Part shown: positions 12,518 to 24,747 of the stretch, piece by piece
Numbering within the stretch: the stretch's first letter is position 1
Layout: each line of letters opens with the position of its first letter
DNA from: Linnemannia elongata
Lineage: Eukaryota > Mortierellomycota > Mortierellomycetes > Mortierellales > Mortierellaceae
DNA: 64,000 nt
Assembly (NCBI GenBank): GCA_036320915.1
Contig: JAXBDG010000013.1
Location: forward strand, 186,001-250,000
Direction of reading: 5' to 3'
Translations under genes and position numbers: made by a program
The notes under the pieces: model-generated
Told to the model about the DNA's origin: nothing
Databases searched by the model: none
What the model saw: only the letters and a program-made list of their open reading frames with translations

Positions 12518-14641
12518 CTAAGGAGAGATGTTCAAGGTAGCATGACCACCAAGTCCAAGCTGCGAAGCGACAGGTGGCACGGCGACGCCCAATCCAGAAG
12601 ACATACGACCAACAACAGATCCTTGGTTGAGCAAAGACTGGAAGCGACTGAACTCTGTCAAAGATGTCCGAGCAACAGCCTTACCCTGGAAAGAAGTGCT
12701 AGTCGCACTCGTCGTGACCACTTGGACATAATCTCCCAACTTGGTCTGGACTCGTCCTTTCTCTCCTCCTCCATTACTTACACCACCAGAAGTCAAGGAA
12801 GACTCAATAGAGGGGAGGATCAAGTCATCATCAAACACAATCTTGAATCCTCCATCCGCACGACCCACCCACCGATTCTTGTCTCTCCGACTCCGTCCCT
12901 CGACAAGCACACACTCTCCAGCAGGGAGTCCCACACGTGCACGGAACCGGTTCTCAGCACCCTTGTGGAAGATTCCAATAATATCCTGCAACCGTCTCAG
13001 TTTGACATCTTCGGGGACATCATCCTGCAGTCTGCGACCTGCATGTGTCCCCTCGCGACGAGAGTACATGAACATGTAGGCCATCTCGTACTCGACCCTG
13101 CGCATCAAGTCCATGGTATCCTTATGATCTTCCTCCGTCTCGCCACAGAATCCCGTAATGAAATCCGAAGAGAGCGCAACGCCAGGGACGATAGTCCGGA
13201 TATTGTCAACGAGTTCAAAGTACGCCTCGCGAGAGTACCCGCGTCGCATCTTGGAGAGGACGGTAGTAGACCCAGACTGGGCAGGCATATGAATCTGAGA
13301 ACAGATATTAGGACGAGATGCCATAAGGTGCAAGAGCGCTGTGGGGAAATCCTTTGGATGTGGGGACGTGAACCGGATACGCATCTCCGGGTCAATCAAC
13401 GAGACCTTGTCCAGCAACTCTGTGAACCGCATGCCACCATCCTTGCGCTTGTAGATCGTGTTGAACCCAGGGTTACTCAGTTCTGCGCCCACGCCCTCGG
13501 AAAGTTCAACTCCATCCTTACTGGTATCCCGATACGAGTTCACATTCTGACCCAACAGCGTCAGATCCTTGACCCCCTGATCACTCAACTGCTTGACCTC
13601 CTTCAGAATACTCTCCACATCCCTTGATCGCTCATTGCCTCTCGTGAACGGCACCACACAGAAAGAACACATATTGTTGCATCCACGCATGATCGACAAG
13701 TGGGCTGAGAAGGATTCGGGCGCGATGCGGAGGGGGACAATGTCGGCATAGGTTTCGTCAGCAGAAAGCATGACGTTGGCGACACCCTGGCGGGTGGTTT
13801 CGGAGATGGAGAGGAGGTGTGGGATAGATCTGTATGCGTCTGGTCCACAGACTAGGTCGACCATCTTGTCCGAGTCCAGTAGCTTGTCCTTCAGTCTCTC
13901 CGCCATACACTATTGTCGAAGGGTTTAAATAAACCAGCAATTAATTCATTTGCGCTTTCCAACAGAAAAAGCACACCAACAGCAACAAAAACCAACACAA
14001 ATAACAAAGAAAAGACTTACGCCAAGGACACCAACAAGCGGCGCCCGATCCTTCAAAGGCCCCAACTTTTTCCTCTTCAAATCCGCCAAACGGTTCCAAA
14101 TCCTCGTCTCGGCATTCTCACGAATCGCACAAGTCACCAGAAACACAATATCTGCATCCTCATGATCGTCGGCTTTGGTGTACCCGGCCCCGTTCATGAT
14201 GGCCATCAGGATCTCGGTATCGTTGACGTTCATTTGGCAGCCGTAGACTTCTACAAAGTATTTCGATCCTTGGCCGAGTTGGCGACCCTTCATGGAGAGG
14301 TAGGGGATGTCGAGGGGGGTTGTGGTTGTGGGGTCGAGTGCGGGTTTTGAGGAAGGGGAGGTCGTAGTGGAGTTGAGAAAGTCTTGGAGGGAGGGGCCAC
14401 GGTTTCCAAAGACGATGTGCTTTTTCTTCTTTTTGTCGGTGGCAGTAGTCTTGGTGGAGGTGGAAGCAGAAGTGGTGGTTGAGGCGGACTGGTTGTTGGT
14501 GTTGGTGGAGGAGGAAGAGTCGGTAGTAGAGGTGGAAGTGGGAGGGGGAACGATAGTATTGGTGGTTGTTGCGAGTCCGCGGTGGGAGACGAGTGTCCGT
14601 CTGAGGACAAGTCTGCAAGCCCTTGTTGTCAGCATCGGCAT
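12518..14641 (-). CDS. CDK5RAP1: CDK5RAP1/MiaB-type tRNA methylthiotransferase, probably mitochondrial
   Basis: This radical-SAM enzyme family adds a 2-methylthio group to N6-isopentenyladenosine at tRNA position 37. Exons 14641-14021 and 13909-12518 join in phase 0 and give 670 residues. The N-terminal UPF0004 domain has the three cluster cysteines Cys135 (YGCQMN), Cys171 (TCAIREN) and Cys208 (GCMAERL, the Cys being the first codon of exon 2). The radical-SAM signature CNNMCSFC gives Cys284, Cys288 and Cys291. A C-terminal TRAM-like region follows. The first 70 or so residues are Arg-rich and then Ser/Thr-rich, consistent with a mitochondrial presequence plus linker; the chosen Met (14641) begins that region, though the frame is open further upstream. 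The protein is longer than human CDK5RAP1 because of this linker. It is convergent with the snRNP gene (282 bp) and divergent from the small gene at 14943. Confidence 0.93.
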
Positions 14642-14942
14642 GTCTTCTTTTGTTCCTGAATGAGTTCGGAAGGAAAGTGTAAAAGGAAAGAAGAAAGGAG
14701 AGTTCGGGCGAAAGGTGTTGACAAAAAAAAAATCCGAACAAGGACAATTTCTCTCAGGGGCAGGCAGGCAGGCATTCAATGTGCAGAGTGACTGCCAACA
14801 ATGGTCCGAATCTGTGGCTTTTCTCATCACTTTTTTGTTTTGGTTCTTCTTACTTTTTTTCTTTTTTTCAGCCCACACAGAAAAAGAGTACGCCCAATCC
14901 CCCTTTTTCTATTCATCACCACCAAACAACAAACATAAAAAG
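14642..14942. promoter_or_regulatory. 301-bp bidirectional promoter region
   Basis: This interval separates the start codons of the CDK5RAP1-like gene (minus) and the 67-codon gene (plus). The part nearest the plus-strand gene is a T/C-rich then CA-rich leader (about 14830-14940). No specific binding site is recognised. Confidence 0.5.
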
Positions 14943-15146
14943 ATGTCGTCAACTGCCCGTGCCCCACCACCACCATTGAAGCTCGAGATCATCGACTCGC
15001 GCCCATTGACCTCCACCGAGACTGTCGTCGCTCTCCACAACTTCCTCTCCAACGGCACCGCCATCCACTCGGCTCCTACATCCATCAACCACCAGGTCAC
15101 CCAGTTGTACGAGAAACTCCGTCTCGAAGCCAAGCGCCACAACTAA
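14943..15146 (+). CDS. Small conserved-looking protein, 67 residues, unknown
   Basis: Single-exon frame from an ATG in good context (AAAAAGATGTCG) to TAA at 15144-15146. The protein begins with a Pro-rich stretch (ARAPPPPLKLEIIDSRPLTS) and then a segment rich in hydrophobic and Leu residues ending LYEKLRLEAKRH, which should form one or two helices. Codon use is strongly C-ending, like the dioxygenase gene, and a CT/CA-rich leader precedes it; both favour a real, well-expressed gene. I see no signal peptide, membrane segment or known motif, and I do not recognise the family. It shares a 301-bp divergent promoter with the CDK5RAP1-like gene. Confidence 0.6.
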   Translation: MSSTARAPPPPLKLEIIDSRPLTSTETVVALHNFLSNGTAIHSAPTSINHQVTQLYEKLRLEAKRHN

Positions 15147-16482
15147 AACGAGCGGGAAGGAGAGACTAGAACAATCGGGGGAGCGAAGGAGTAGTAGGGA
15201 TATGTGAGAGGAAGGGCAGAGAGAAGGTCAGGAAGCAAGGAGGAAGGGGAAGGTTCGCTTTTTTATTGCGGGATTTCGCAAGACTGGAGGAGGGAAGGCG
15301 AGGCTTTGTTTTTGACGGGATCAAGGATAGCCATAATTGCAGGAAGGAACCATCTGCCACTCCGCCTACTCGCGTAGCACAAGGACCCACTTTCTGTCAG
15401 CCAGCCAGCCAACCAATCCAACCAGCATGTCAAATAAGCTCTACTCCTTCCTCCGCCCTTCTGATCTAGCACCACCGCTTCTTCAGCATACAACAAAGCA
15501 AACACACAACATGGCATCAAATACATTGTACAATAATAAACTTTCATTTAGAACAAGCACAAAAAACCGAGAACAAACGCTACAAAGGATCAAGTTTTCC
15601 AATTGCGGTGGAGGGAGAAACAGTTGAGCTCGACAGGTTCAAGTGGGCTGGTATTGTTTGGGCAAAGCTGCATTCAAATCTCTGTGTGACTGGGATTGGT
15701 CAAAACTATCAACTACAAGAGTCGAAGGTGGGACATGAAAGAACCGGGGATTGGTAGAGAGCGAGCAACTATAGTGGGAACAATTGACCGTGTAGAAGGG
15801 TCGTTTTATTGCAGACAAGAAGGAAGAGGTGGTGTTGTATGCTGATGGGGTGGGTATATTGAAGGCCGTTTCTTAAAGAACCGTGTCCTGTCAAGAGTGG
15901 TATCGTACTGCGACGAGCTGGGGATACTCCTTGTTCCTGCAACTGTTCCCGTCCTTCGCTCTGCGAAGAGTCCAGAATATGTGCTGAAGAAGGTACTACA
16001 GGATTGCTTTTCAATGAGAAGGAGCGCCAAGGCGGAGGTGAGCGCCTTGCTTCGCGGCGACCCAAGTGATGAATGCACAGGTGAGAACGTATCCTGAGAA
16101 CTTGAAGAATGCCGAGCGAGAGATCTGGGCTTCTTCCTCGGCTGTTCTGGAGGATGCAAAGATTCGGCGCAGGTTAGGTAATGCCATTACTGAGGTTGTT
16201 ATTTATGGGTTGAAGGTGTTTGGTAGGTTTGTGGGTAAGGGAAGTTGGTCTGAGAGGTGATGAGGAAGACGTGAATGATGAAAAGTGGCAGACAGGAACA
16301 AGAGAGCGCGGTTGGTTGGTGTAGTTCATCCAGGCCAAACCAATCCCGACTGCAAGTCACACAGAGGAGGGAGATAAACATTGAAAGGAGGTATTTTTTT
16401 CTTTTTTTCTTTTTTTTTTTCCTTGCTCTCTTACACCCCATCTCACCACTCCACTCTACATCCAACAAACACATCATCAACA
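15147..16482. other. Spacer with an unresolved open frame near its 3' half
   Basis: A plus-strand frame is open from 15846 to 16097, and a second runs to a stop at 16260. They could be joined in phase by a 43-nt intron (GTGAGC at 16038 to CACAG at 16080), giving a basic, helix-like C-terminus (KVFGRFVGKGSWSER). No in-frame ATG lies near the 5' end (the first is at about 16014), the intron would be unusually short, and I do not recognise the product. It may be the 3' end of a small gene with missed upstream exons, or a relic. The remaining bases show nothing I can support. Confidence 0.25.
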
Positions 16483-16975
16483 ATGGCACAGAAGGTCATC
16501 AAGAAGTCGAATGTCACCAAGGACAGCGTCAAGAAGCAGAACACCGGACTCCTCCGGAAAGGAGGTACTTTATTACTGCCTGGATAATACAGTCAAGGAC
16601 AACTTCGCACCAAGAACTACACGAATAAGTCAGACATACCAGAGGACTGACACCCTATGCCTACCTTTCTATTACCACCCATCCACCAACCAACAAACAG
16701 CTAGATCATACGCCCCCAAGAGCAACATGCTGATCAAACAAAAGTCGACCCAGAAGAAACTCTCGGCCCAGATCAACAAGAACATTGAGACCGTCATGGC
16801 CACCCGTGCAGGAGCCACCGGAAAGCTGACTATCATGAAGTCTCTTGCCGATGCTGGATTGGAGGCTGAGCGCAAGGCTGGTGGAAAGCGCAAGGCTGGA
16901 GGTATGCCCAAGGTTGGCACTGGCAAGATCTCCAAGGCTTTGCCTACCAAGGCCAAGCCTGCCCCCAAGAAGTAA
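16483..16975 (+). CDS. UPF0390 / DUF2462-type small basic protein
   Basis: Homologue of the small basic family that includes human C19orf53 (Leydig cell tumour 10-kDa protein homologue); its molecular role is poorly known and a nuclear/nucleolar location is inferred from composition. Exons 16483-16564 and 16701-16975 join in phase 1 (GTACTT donor, AACAG acceptor) and give 118 residues, longer than many members because of a Lys/Gly/Pro-rich tail. The family core is the segment RSYAPK, then a Lys/Gln-rich stretch and LSAQINKNIET, ending in GKLTIMKSL. About a quarter of the residues are Lys or Arg. The leader is CT/CA-rich. Assignment rests on the APK...KK..INK.IE pattern. Confidence 0.75.
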
Positions 16976-17380
16976 AAGAATCTCAGGAGTCATTTCTTTT
17001 TTGTTCTCAAGAAAAAACCTGGACTTCCTTTTTGCTTCTGGATACCTTTTTTTTTTTCAAAACCCCACTTCTTCTCCTCCCGCTCATATTTTTTTCGCAT
17101 TAGTATTGTACACTAGTTTTTTCCCATTTTCAAATAATGGACACACCTTCAACCACCAATTATTGGAATCATATCTCAAGATTGTTTATTACTACATTCA
17201 GGACAACCTTTCAGCAAACTACCATCAATGGATCACAGCGAGATGAGAATTGCATAATATGTAAAATTATTAATTGTGTTGTATAAATACGATGTAAATG
17301 AGTAACCGCTATGGATGGGTGAAAGAAGAAGTATCAAAAAGCGTCCATGGATAGGGAGAGAGAGAGTAAAAAAGGGCCAC
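16976..17380. other. Convergent spacer
   Basis: This spacer lies between the 3' ends of the DUF2462 gene and the GPI-protein gene. It is AT-rich with a T-run near 17048-17059. No gene is supported. Confidence 0.6.
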
Positions 17381-18460
17381 TTAGATATGCATCCAGACGA
17401 GGACGGTGGAGGTAAGAGCCAGGACACCCTTTCCTGCCCACTCCCACCTTGACACTGCCGCAGCCGCTGATGTGGGCGTGGTCGTGCCTGTGTTTGCTGG
17501 TGCTATTCACAAAAATGTTAGAAAGGGTTCAGAAAGAGACCAAAAAAAAATATTAGACTTCATTTCGAAACCAAGCAGCTACCTCCTCAACACAAGAGAC
17601 CGCAAACAAACAAACAAAAAAGAAAGCGAACGTACGTGCGGTGCCCTCGGGCATGATGGAGAATGCAGGACCCTGAGCAAAGATGGTCGCCTGGTTGTTG
17701 ACGTTAGCGATCAAGAGCACAGAGAAATTGGCTCCTGCGAAACCGAGTTTGGGAACTGACCATGAGGCACTTCCTGAGGACGTTGCCAGGTTAGAGAATA
17801 GAGCCAGAGGGCCTGTGAACAATGCCTTCGACTATTTGATTCCGTTTTGTATTTTGATGGTGGTGTCCGTGTGTTTGTTTGATCGGGTATGTTTGGTTGG
17901 GATGCCGATTGGGTTGTGAGTCCAGGATAAGAAAGGGGGTGGCAAGAATGGTTACAGAGAGAGAGCGACAGAGGTGGTTCGTCGAATGTATTAGATCCGT
18001 GAAATCAAATATCCAGGGGCAAGTATGGTCCGCACAGACAGAAAAAAGAGCGACAGAGAGAGAAAATGTTAGTAAGCGAGCCTTCGTTTGGTTTGCATGT
18101 ATCACCTCAGAAAGAACAATTAGAAGACACATACGTTGTCGACGAGCTCGACGGAGATGGTGGCAGGGGAAGGAGGTTGGGGACCAGAGTAGGACCAGGC
18201 GATGGGCAATTGACCGCCGGCAACAACGAACGAACCCGTATTAGGTGATGTGACCACCAGATCCGCTACGACATATCAAGAGGGAAAAGAAGGTAAAGGT
18301 GTTAGAGCAAGAGTTTTTAGCTAGGGCCCGTGCTTTCCCCTGCTATGGCAGGAGGGATGCTTGTAAGGAACCACTGAAGGAAACCCTGCTGCTTACCGAA
18401 GGCGGTGGAGACAAGGGCCAAGAGGGTGGCGACGACCAAGAGAGGCGAAAAGGCGTGCAT
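17381..18460 (-). CDS. KRE9/KNH1-type Ser/Thr-rich GPI-anchored cell-wall protein
   Basis: Predicted secreted, GPI-anchored surface protein. Four exons on the minus strand: 18460-18397, 18265-18135, 17831-17636 and 17502-17381, giving 170 residues. Exon 1 encodes a signal peptide (MHAFSPLLVVATLLALVSTA). The body begins ADLVVTSPNTGSFVVAGGQL and has PIAWSY, matching the start of the KRE9/KNH1 N-terminal fold (xxITSPxxGxxxxxGxxxxIxW). It continues through VELVDN, SASWSVP and FSVLLIANVNN. A short Thr/Ala-rich linker (PANTGTTTPTSAAAA) and a C-terminal hydrophobic tail (GVLALTSTVLVWMHI) are the expected GPI signal. Yeast relatives act in beta-1,6-glucan synthesis, but many fungal members are generic wall proteins. 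All four junctions agree in phase. Confidence 0.85.
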
Positions 18461-21400
18461 GGTTGGTTACGATTTCTATTGGTAGGCCGGTGTCAAAGAA
18501 AAGTGAGAGGAAGGTTGTTAGCGTCGATTCAATTGTCATGGGCCTTTGTGTGACAAGAGGAGACAAAAGAGGGAGGACGATGGCATCGAAGGTAGAAGAA
18601 AATGGTAGAGGCAGTTAAAAGGAAGAGAGGAAGAATGAATGGGTTGTGATTTACCTGCTGCAAAGAAAGAGGCTTTTGAGAGAAGGAGTGAAGGAGAGGA
18701 ATGCAGGAATGGGGCTAGAGGGGAAAGGGTTTAGAAGGAAAAGAAGGAAGGAACAAAAAAGAGGTTGTGAGCGGGAAAGTGAAAGAAGACCAAAAAGATA
18801 AAAGAGAAGAGAGAACGGTGGGGAGCCAGGAAGGATGCAAAAAGAACGATGAAAAAAGGGAGGGAAGTTACGAAGCAGACAAGATGGAGGAAGTGGCTGG
18901 CAAACAAAAGTTATTAGTCGGCACCTTCGCTCTCGACTCCTTGGGCACTCCCACGGCAAAGAAAACAAACAAAACAAGGCCCTGTTTCTGCGCATCCTAT
19001 TCCCGGCAGCCTGCCATACTAAGGTATTGTTGACTGGTGAAGTTGAGAAAAGAAAAAAGAGGGGATAGTGTCCAAGGGGAAAGAGGAGTGCGGACAAAGA
19101 GAGCACAAAAAAAGAAAGAGGGGGACACAGGAAGAGAACGAAGGGGGTGGAAATGACGAGGGAGAGAAGGGGGAGCCAGGATGTCCCAATGCATGCTGTA
19201 CGTCGAAGAAAGTAAAGAGGAATATTTAAAGGGGCAGCACGGAGACGGACACCTTCTTTTACTTGTCGATGTTATCAAGGACACACACGCACGAGAAAAG
19301 ATAAACAAAGCCGCACACGAGGGAGGCATATGCGAGAGGAGAATAGTAGCAAACAGAAGACAGATTACAAAGAGAAGATAGAGAGAAAAAGTGATCGATG
19401 CAAGGATTGCTGACCATGGATAGGGCTCTTCAAGTAAAAAATCATATCGCATCAAGAACCTTCCGAATTAGCCTTATGCCCCTTTTGCACAAGCCCATGC
19501 ATGCAAACATGGCATGAACGTTCCTTTCACATTATTCTTGGAGGCAAAATCGCTGTTTTTATATAGCACACAAATAAGAAGGCCTGAAAGACTTCTGACG
19601 AGGCTGTTCATCTGATCTAAAATTTTCTGCGCCACCCTGATCAAAATCTAGATAAATTGACGCGCCCCAATATTTTCTTGCGTCGCGTCGTGACACGTCA
19701 TGGAGCTTTGCGCCTTTTGATAAAAGGCGATAGACTTCTAGGTCAGAAGGCTAAAGACAAAAGAAAGAGTCTATTTGATTACCTGTGTGTACTCTCAGCC
19801 ACAGCTTCGCTCCTTACTTCAGCCAGTGCCTTCTCTTTCAAGTTGAGGTCGCCTTCGTCATTTCTACACTATATTCTCTAAAAGCGGTCGACTCTCTAGC
19901 TCTTGTGTAAGGCCGGCAGCTACAACTCTCTTTTTTTGTCTTTCAAGAAAAATATAAAAAACATAAAAACATCGTTTCTGCGGCCTGCCCAAATGGGCAA
20001 AAAAAAACAAGCGGTAACCCTGAACCGAAGATGAATGAAGAAGATATTGTACTGCAGGAAGTCGATATCCAAGAGGGTCAATTCTGGACCTTTCGTCAAG
20101 CAGTATCAGAAACTTCTTCTGTAACAGGATTTCCTACCTCACCAAGCACCATGGCCAATTTTGATCTATCAACAACTCTTCTCTCCATATAACAATAACT
20201 CCGAATCTTTCTGCTTTCTTTAATAACCGCCTTGAGACAAAAATACTTTGGATAACCACATAATCATCAAACTACAGGCAATGTAATACATACGGTAGAA
20301 GAATAGGGGAAAATTGGAGATAAGATAATCTCTCTACTATTCAAGGCATTTTTTAAAACCAAGAGGGGACCTCATGAAAATACATTTTTTGAAGACATGG
20401 TCCACGACATTGTGCATGTGAAAACCCTGCTTTGATGGCATTTTCAATGAAAAGTAGCCTTGTTGTAACAAAACATGATAGACGATCTGTGAGCCTTAGA
20501 AAAAAAAAAGATCCATGGCGAAAAAAAAAAAAAAGAATTCAAGCGGACAATGCAGCGATTCTAAAAAAAAAAAAGTGATCTGATCGTATAAAACGGGCCA
20601 CACCTAAGACAATATCCGTGTACAACTCTCCTATAAATGTGGCCATTTTGTCCAATACCGGCAGTGAATTAATGTTGGCGAAAACGAGGTTCAATCGTCA
20701 AGAGTTCAGAACGTCCAACATCTGCAGCTGCGGAACGCGTTTGATTCAACAAAGAGCAAGACGATTAAGGGTACGCACAACCCGACTATACAGGTCAAAA
20801 GAAAGGGTAGCAATGACAACGACTATTGAGAAGAAAATCGCCTGTCAATATAATTGATGTTTAAAGAGGCTCTTCTAAAGGAGATATATCGCTCGAGTAG
20901 AGATCTAAAAGCAATAGGGTATGAAAAACAATAAATGGCATGACAGAAAGGGATGACAGGTATTCGGCGGTCAAACCCCTCGGGGTGAAATGTCTGAAGA
21001 AAAGAGCAAGTATGATCCATGTACAAAGAACATGTCCAAAAGTGGGACAATTTCCTTGTCCTTTTATTCTTAGAAGAAACTCCATCTCGCAACGAAATAT
21101 AAAAACGCGAGAGCGCGGTCATGTAGAATAGTTCTACACAATCCGTGAACGGTTCTGCCGATCGTGAATGGTTCTATTGTATCGTTGGAGACTATCCGCG
21201 CACAGGCTCAATGATACAAAAAACGCGGTCAGGAGAGGCAATTTTAAAGTCCGAACCACCAGATAAGAGCACCGTATGGTCCTGGCCAAGGGAACTCCGA
21301 AGCAGAGCGATGTCATCCATTACTATTCAATCTAGGAGCTTCATTCGGCATTCACTAGGGACAAGCGCCTGCCCAAGCCGGGATGGTTCCAGACTAGTTA

Positions 21401-22688
21401 CCAAGAAGCTTTATGCGAAAAGGGGAGGAAAGGATGCTACGCTCAACAAAAGCCAGCATTGATAGGAAGTCGAGACAACTGCAATTCTTCCATCAACACC
21501 TCTCATCAGCAAAAGTGATTGAATATTGGCACCATGGAAATTACAGTCGAATGCAGATATCCAACGCCAAAATCCCTTCTCAGCAATATTTTGAGCGATC
21601 ATATGAACCAAAGAACCACAATTAGGCATCCTCGTCTACTCTGCACCGGAAAGAGGAGAATGGCATATCTTTGGACTCATCGCTGAAATATGATTCTTAA
21701 TTTCAATGGCATGGTCGCGCAAGATGGACCTGCCGTCGAATCGTCGTCGCGGTTTGAAGAAAAGAAAAAAGGCAATGTTTTTACCGATCACCGATCCGTT
21801 TACTTTATTTGGATCAAAAGCGCATACGATAAAGCGAAACGACTGAATACTAGAATTGCTTGTGTCTCCACCGTCCACCGTGTTGTCTTTGCATCTTGAG
21901 CACCGTGGCCCATTTTTATTTGAGTTCTTAGCAAGGCATTTCAACTATGTAAGCTACGGGTTCACCTCGGTTGGAACAGTGTATCGATTCGCCCCTGGAA
22001 ACGACAAGACGGCCTGCTTCTCGATTTGGTTTGGACGGCGTGTGATGGCATTGGTGCACCCGTGGAGTACTTTGTCCTGGGCCTTGCTCGTCATGCAAAT
22101 CCCCGTTTGTTCTCTAACTCTTCTCCTCCTGCGCCTTTTTGCAATCCCCAACACCTACACCCCGCCATTTTTTATCTAAAAAAAGCAACACCACTCAATT
22201 GAGACGCCAGGGATAAAGACTGCAGACCTCTCAAGTAAGTTAAGCATTCTGGACTGTTTTGTCACTCTAAACAAGCAAAGCGTGGTCTTTCGTCAATCAC
22301 GCTTGTTCGTTATTGTTTTCCAACCACGACAACCAAATGAGACATGCGTGTGATGGAGCCTCCAAAATCCACCGACCGTAGATGTCGTTTCGTCTCTTCG
22401 TTCGAATCCTTTGTACATAGCCCAGGCGTTCAAGACCGATTGCGAACGTTTAGTGTGAGAAAAAATGTTATTGTAAAGGGTTTTTTTTTGGTTAAGAAAC
22501 GTATCACCTCTCGTCGTCGTAATAAAGCTTATAACACCTCGAGTTGGATATGAATGTAAGAATAAGAATTTGATTGAACCAAATGTCCATGCTATTTCCA
22601 TGCTATCTAATATACTAAGAAATGTGCTCAGTCTTTCGCCTTCCTTGTATTCGCAACAATGTCCTTCAATGGAAAAGCGCGTCGAGGT
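18461..22688. other. 4.2-kb gene-poor region
   Basis: The part adjacent to the GPI-protein gene (to about 19.4 kb) is GA-rich on the plus strand and should contain its promoter. Beyond that the sequence is AT-rich with several A8-A13 runs (about 20499-20571), and frames on both strands lack protein-like composition and recognisable motifs. I looked for reverse transcriptase, integrase and transposase signatures, and for tRNA A/B boxes, and found none that hold. The origin of the region is undetermined. Confidence 0.55.
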
Positions 22689-24747
22689 CTAGTCCAAAAA
22701 GACGGCAAGGATGTCGCTAAGGGTGATACACCCAACAGGCCGGTCCTCATCATCAACCAACCAAGACCGATGAGCGTGGTTGCGAACCACGCCGCTCATC
22801 AGCTGTCCCAGTGAGAACCTTGCCCGGCAGCTCAGTGGCCTCTTGAGACTTCCTTGGCATGTCTTTAAGTACACTAAGACGGGGCGATGCAAGTCCTCGA
22901 TCCTATTAGGGTTGATCCCACGCAAGTCCGCTGCCGACATTTCTGCTACCAGAGCCCCATCCGAATCTAATTCAGAAAGCAAAATATAATGGCCGCTCAG
23001 TATGTGATACAGGAAAAAGGGGCGAGGCAGTCACCTCGGCATGCATGCATAAAAATACAAAAAATAGGGGGTCATCTTACCGACGATGGCAACACAGGTT
23101 GCATGGGAAATGGACATCTTTTGGAGGGCATCCCATGCCTGGGACTGGATGGTGATGGACACAGGAGTCCGTTTGAGCTTGCTCGCTGTTGCTTCGTCAA
23201 GGTACTCATCTGCATATTTGAGGGCTTGTCCTGCAAAGCTAGTCGCTGAGGTATCCAGAATGGGGCCCAGCTCGTGGTTGTGCTCCAGCAGGTATCGAAT
23301 GACATCTGTCTGCGAGATCAAACGTCCTGCTGAGGGCTTACGTGCCTGTTGTTCCTGTTCAATGGCAGTGTTCTCCTCCGTATCGGCCTGATCTGTGCGT
23401 ACAGGAATGTCCTCCAGCACCAAAATGCGGTGCACACGGTGCTTTGTAAACAATTCGATCCTAACAAGTGAATGGGGTCAGGGGAAACAAAAAACGTGGG
23501 TGATTGTCAGGAATCGTTGCATAGCCCACATGCGCATGCCGTATTTGCACATCCGTCGAGTCCCCTCTTTTCTTGTGCAACCACGAATCCGTCTCCCTCC
23601 GATGTTCACTTACAACTGCGTCAAGGAGATACTTGGCTTGCATGTCCACAGCTTGGAGGAACCCTTCGTCATCCCGACCAGAATCGCCACGGGCATCGAC
23701 AGGAACTCGGTGTTCAATCCTTTCGCTGAATCTGACGACAACCCTTGCTCCTACATGTTCAAGGGTACAAAATAAAAAAAAAGAGTGTCGGTGTGTCAAT
23801 TCCTTCGTGCTCCCCAATTTTGCTGCAGAATGAGGGCATCAATTGCTCCCTTGTTGCCTTTTTCTCATGCATTTCCCACGGGGACAGGGTGAGAGGAAAG
23901 AAAAAAGGCCGAAAAAACAATTATTTCTTTTTTTTTTCTCTTTGGTCATTCATTACCTCAAGAGTCGAAAGAAGGTCAAAGGCGTCAATGATGGCGACAT
24001 AGTCCTTCCGGTTGTTGAACTTGCGGTACACGGGCACCGAGAGGATGTCTGCTCTCCATAGGGCGTCCAGTCAAGGATGAAAAATTTCCGTGTTGATTGT
24101 TGTATGTTCCCATGATCCAGAAAAAGACAGGTCGCGGGTCCAGACGAGGCCAAAAAAAGGGTCGCGGTAGGAAACAGCGAGAAAGAGAAGAACGTCATCC
24201 AAGGCGGCCGGACGGGACATGCGGAGAGTAGAAAAAAGGCGAAAGTAAGAGAGATAACGACAGTCAGAGTCAGGTTCAGGTTCGGGTTCATGTTCTGGCT
24301 CAGTTTTCAAGGTGCACTCCTCCTCCTTTTCCCACTTTTGAGAACAATCATTGGGCTCTTCCGTGAGAAAAACAACGTATTCACACCCCTATGACGACGC
24401 AATTGCAGCTGGAAGCGGTATATAGAAGAGTGCCGTCAAAGTTGTGAAGTTACGACAACACTTGTATTGTATTCTTGAAAGGCAACAACTTCAGTGAACA
24501 TAGTGTCTTCTTTTGCAAGGGTCAACTTTATTATCTGTCGCGAGCTTGTTTTGCCATTACGGACAAATAAAGGCAACTGCACAGGGAAACAAGGGTGCTT
24601 ATTCTTACCGTTGGCAAGGAGGGTCTCAAAGACAGTTTCGACGGTGGCGGTGACCTGGATATCAATTAAGTCGTGGTCCTGCTTCTTCTCGCTGAGGACG
24701 TCGGCGACAGTGTGCGTTGCCAGGAACTGTGCATGGAGTGAAGTCAT
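22689..24747 (-). CDS. Four-CBS-domain protein (SNF4/AMPK-gamma-like arrangement)
   Basis: Predicted adenine-nucleotide-sensing or regulatory protein built of CBS motifs. Exons: 24747-24609, 24051-23957, 23750-23614, 23460-23081 and 22966-22689, giving 342 residues with all phases consistent. The first CBS motif spans introns 1 and 2 (VETVFETLLA then ADILSVPVYR then DYVAIIDAFDLLSTL). The second includes HRVHRILVLED and RLISQTDVIRYLL. The third has AWDALQKMSISHATCVAIV and ALVAEMSAADLRGI. The fourth ends WLVDDEDRPVGCITLSDIL. Length and repeat number fit the AMPK gamma/Snf4 group, but the sequence diverges enough that another CBS family (for example SDS23-like) is possible. Intron 1 is 557 nt, long for this locus, and ends at a weak GAGAG acceptor. 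Confidence 0.8.

Noticed and set aside
12413..13627. 404-codon plus-strand frame
   Set aside because: Antisense to the CDK5RAP1-like enzyme, whose minus-strand frame carries every catalytic cysteine.
14307..14663. 118-codon Val/Glu-rich plus-strand frame
   Set aside because: Antisense of the Ser/Thr-rich linker of the CDK5RAP1-like protein.
15846..16260. Open frames ending GLKVFGRFVGKG considered as ATP synthase subunit g
   Set aside because: The resemblance is limited to a short hydrophobic/Gly C-terminus, there is no start codon, and the joining intron would be 43 nt.
22380..22400. TTCGAATCC-like sequences suggesting tRNA B boxes (also near 454 and 25855)
   Set aside because: No matching A box, acceptor stem or anticodon arm could be folded around them.
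19600..22600. Possible transposon relic in the gene-poor region
   Set aside because: No reverse transcriptase, integrase or transposase motif and no terminal repeats were found by eye; a database search would be needed.
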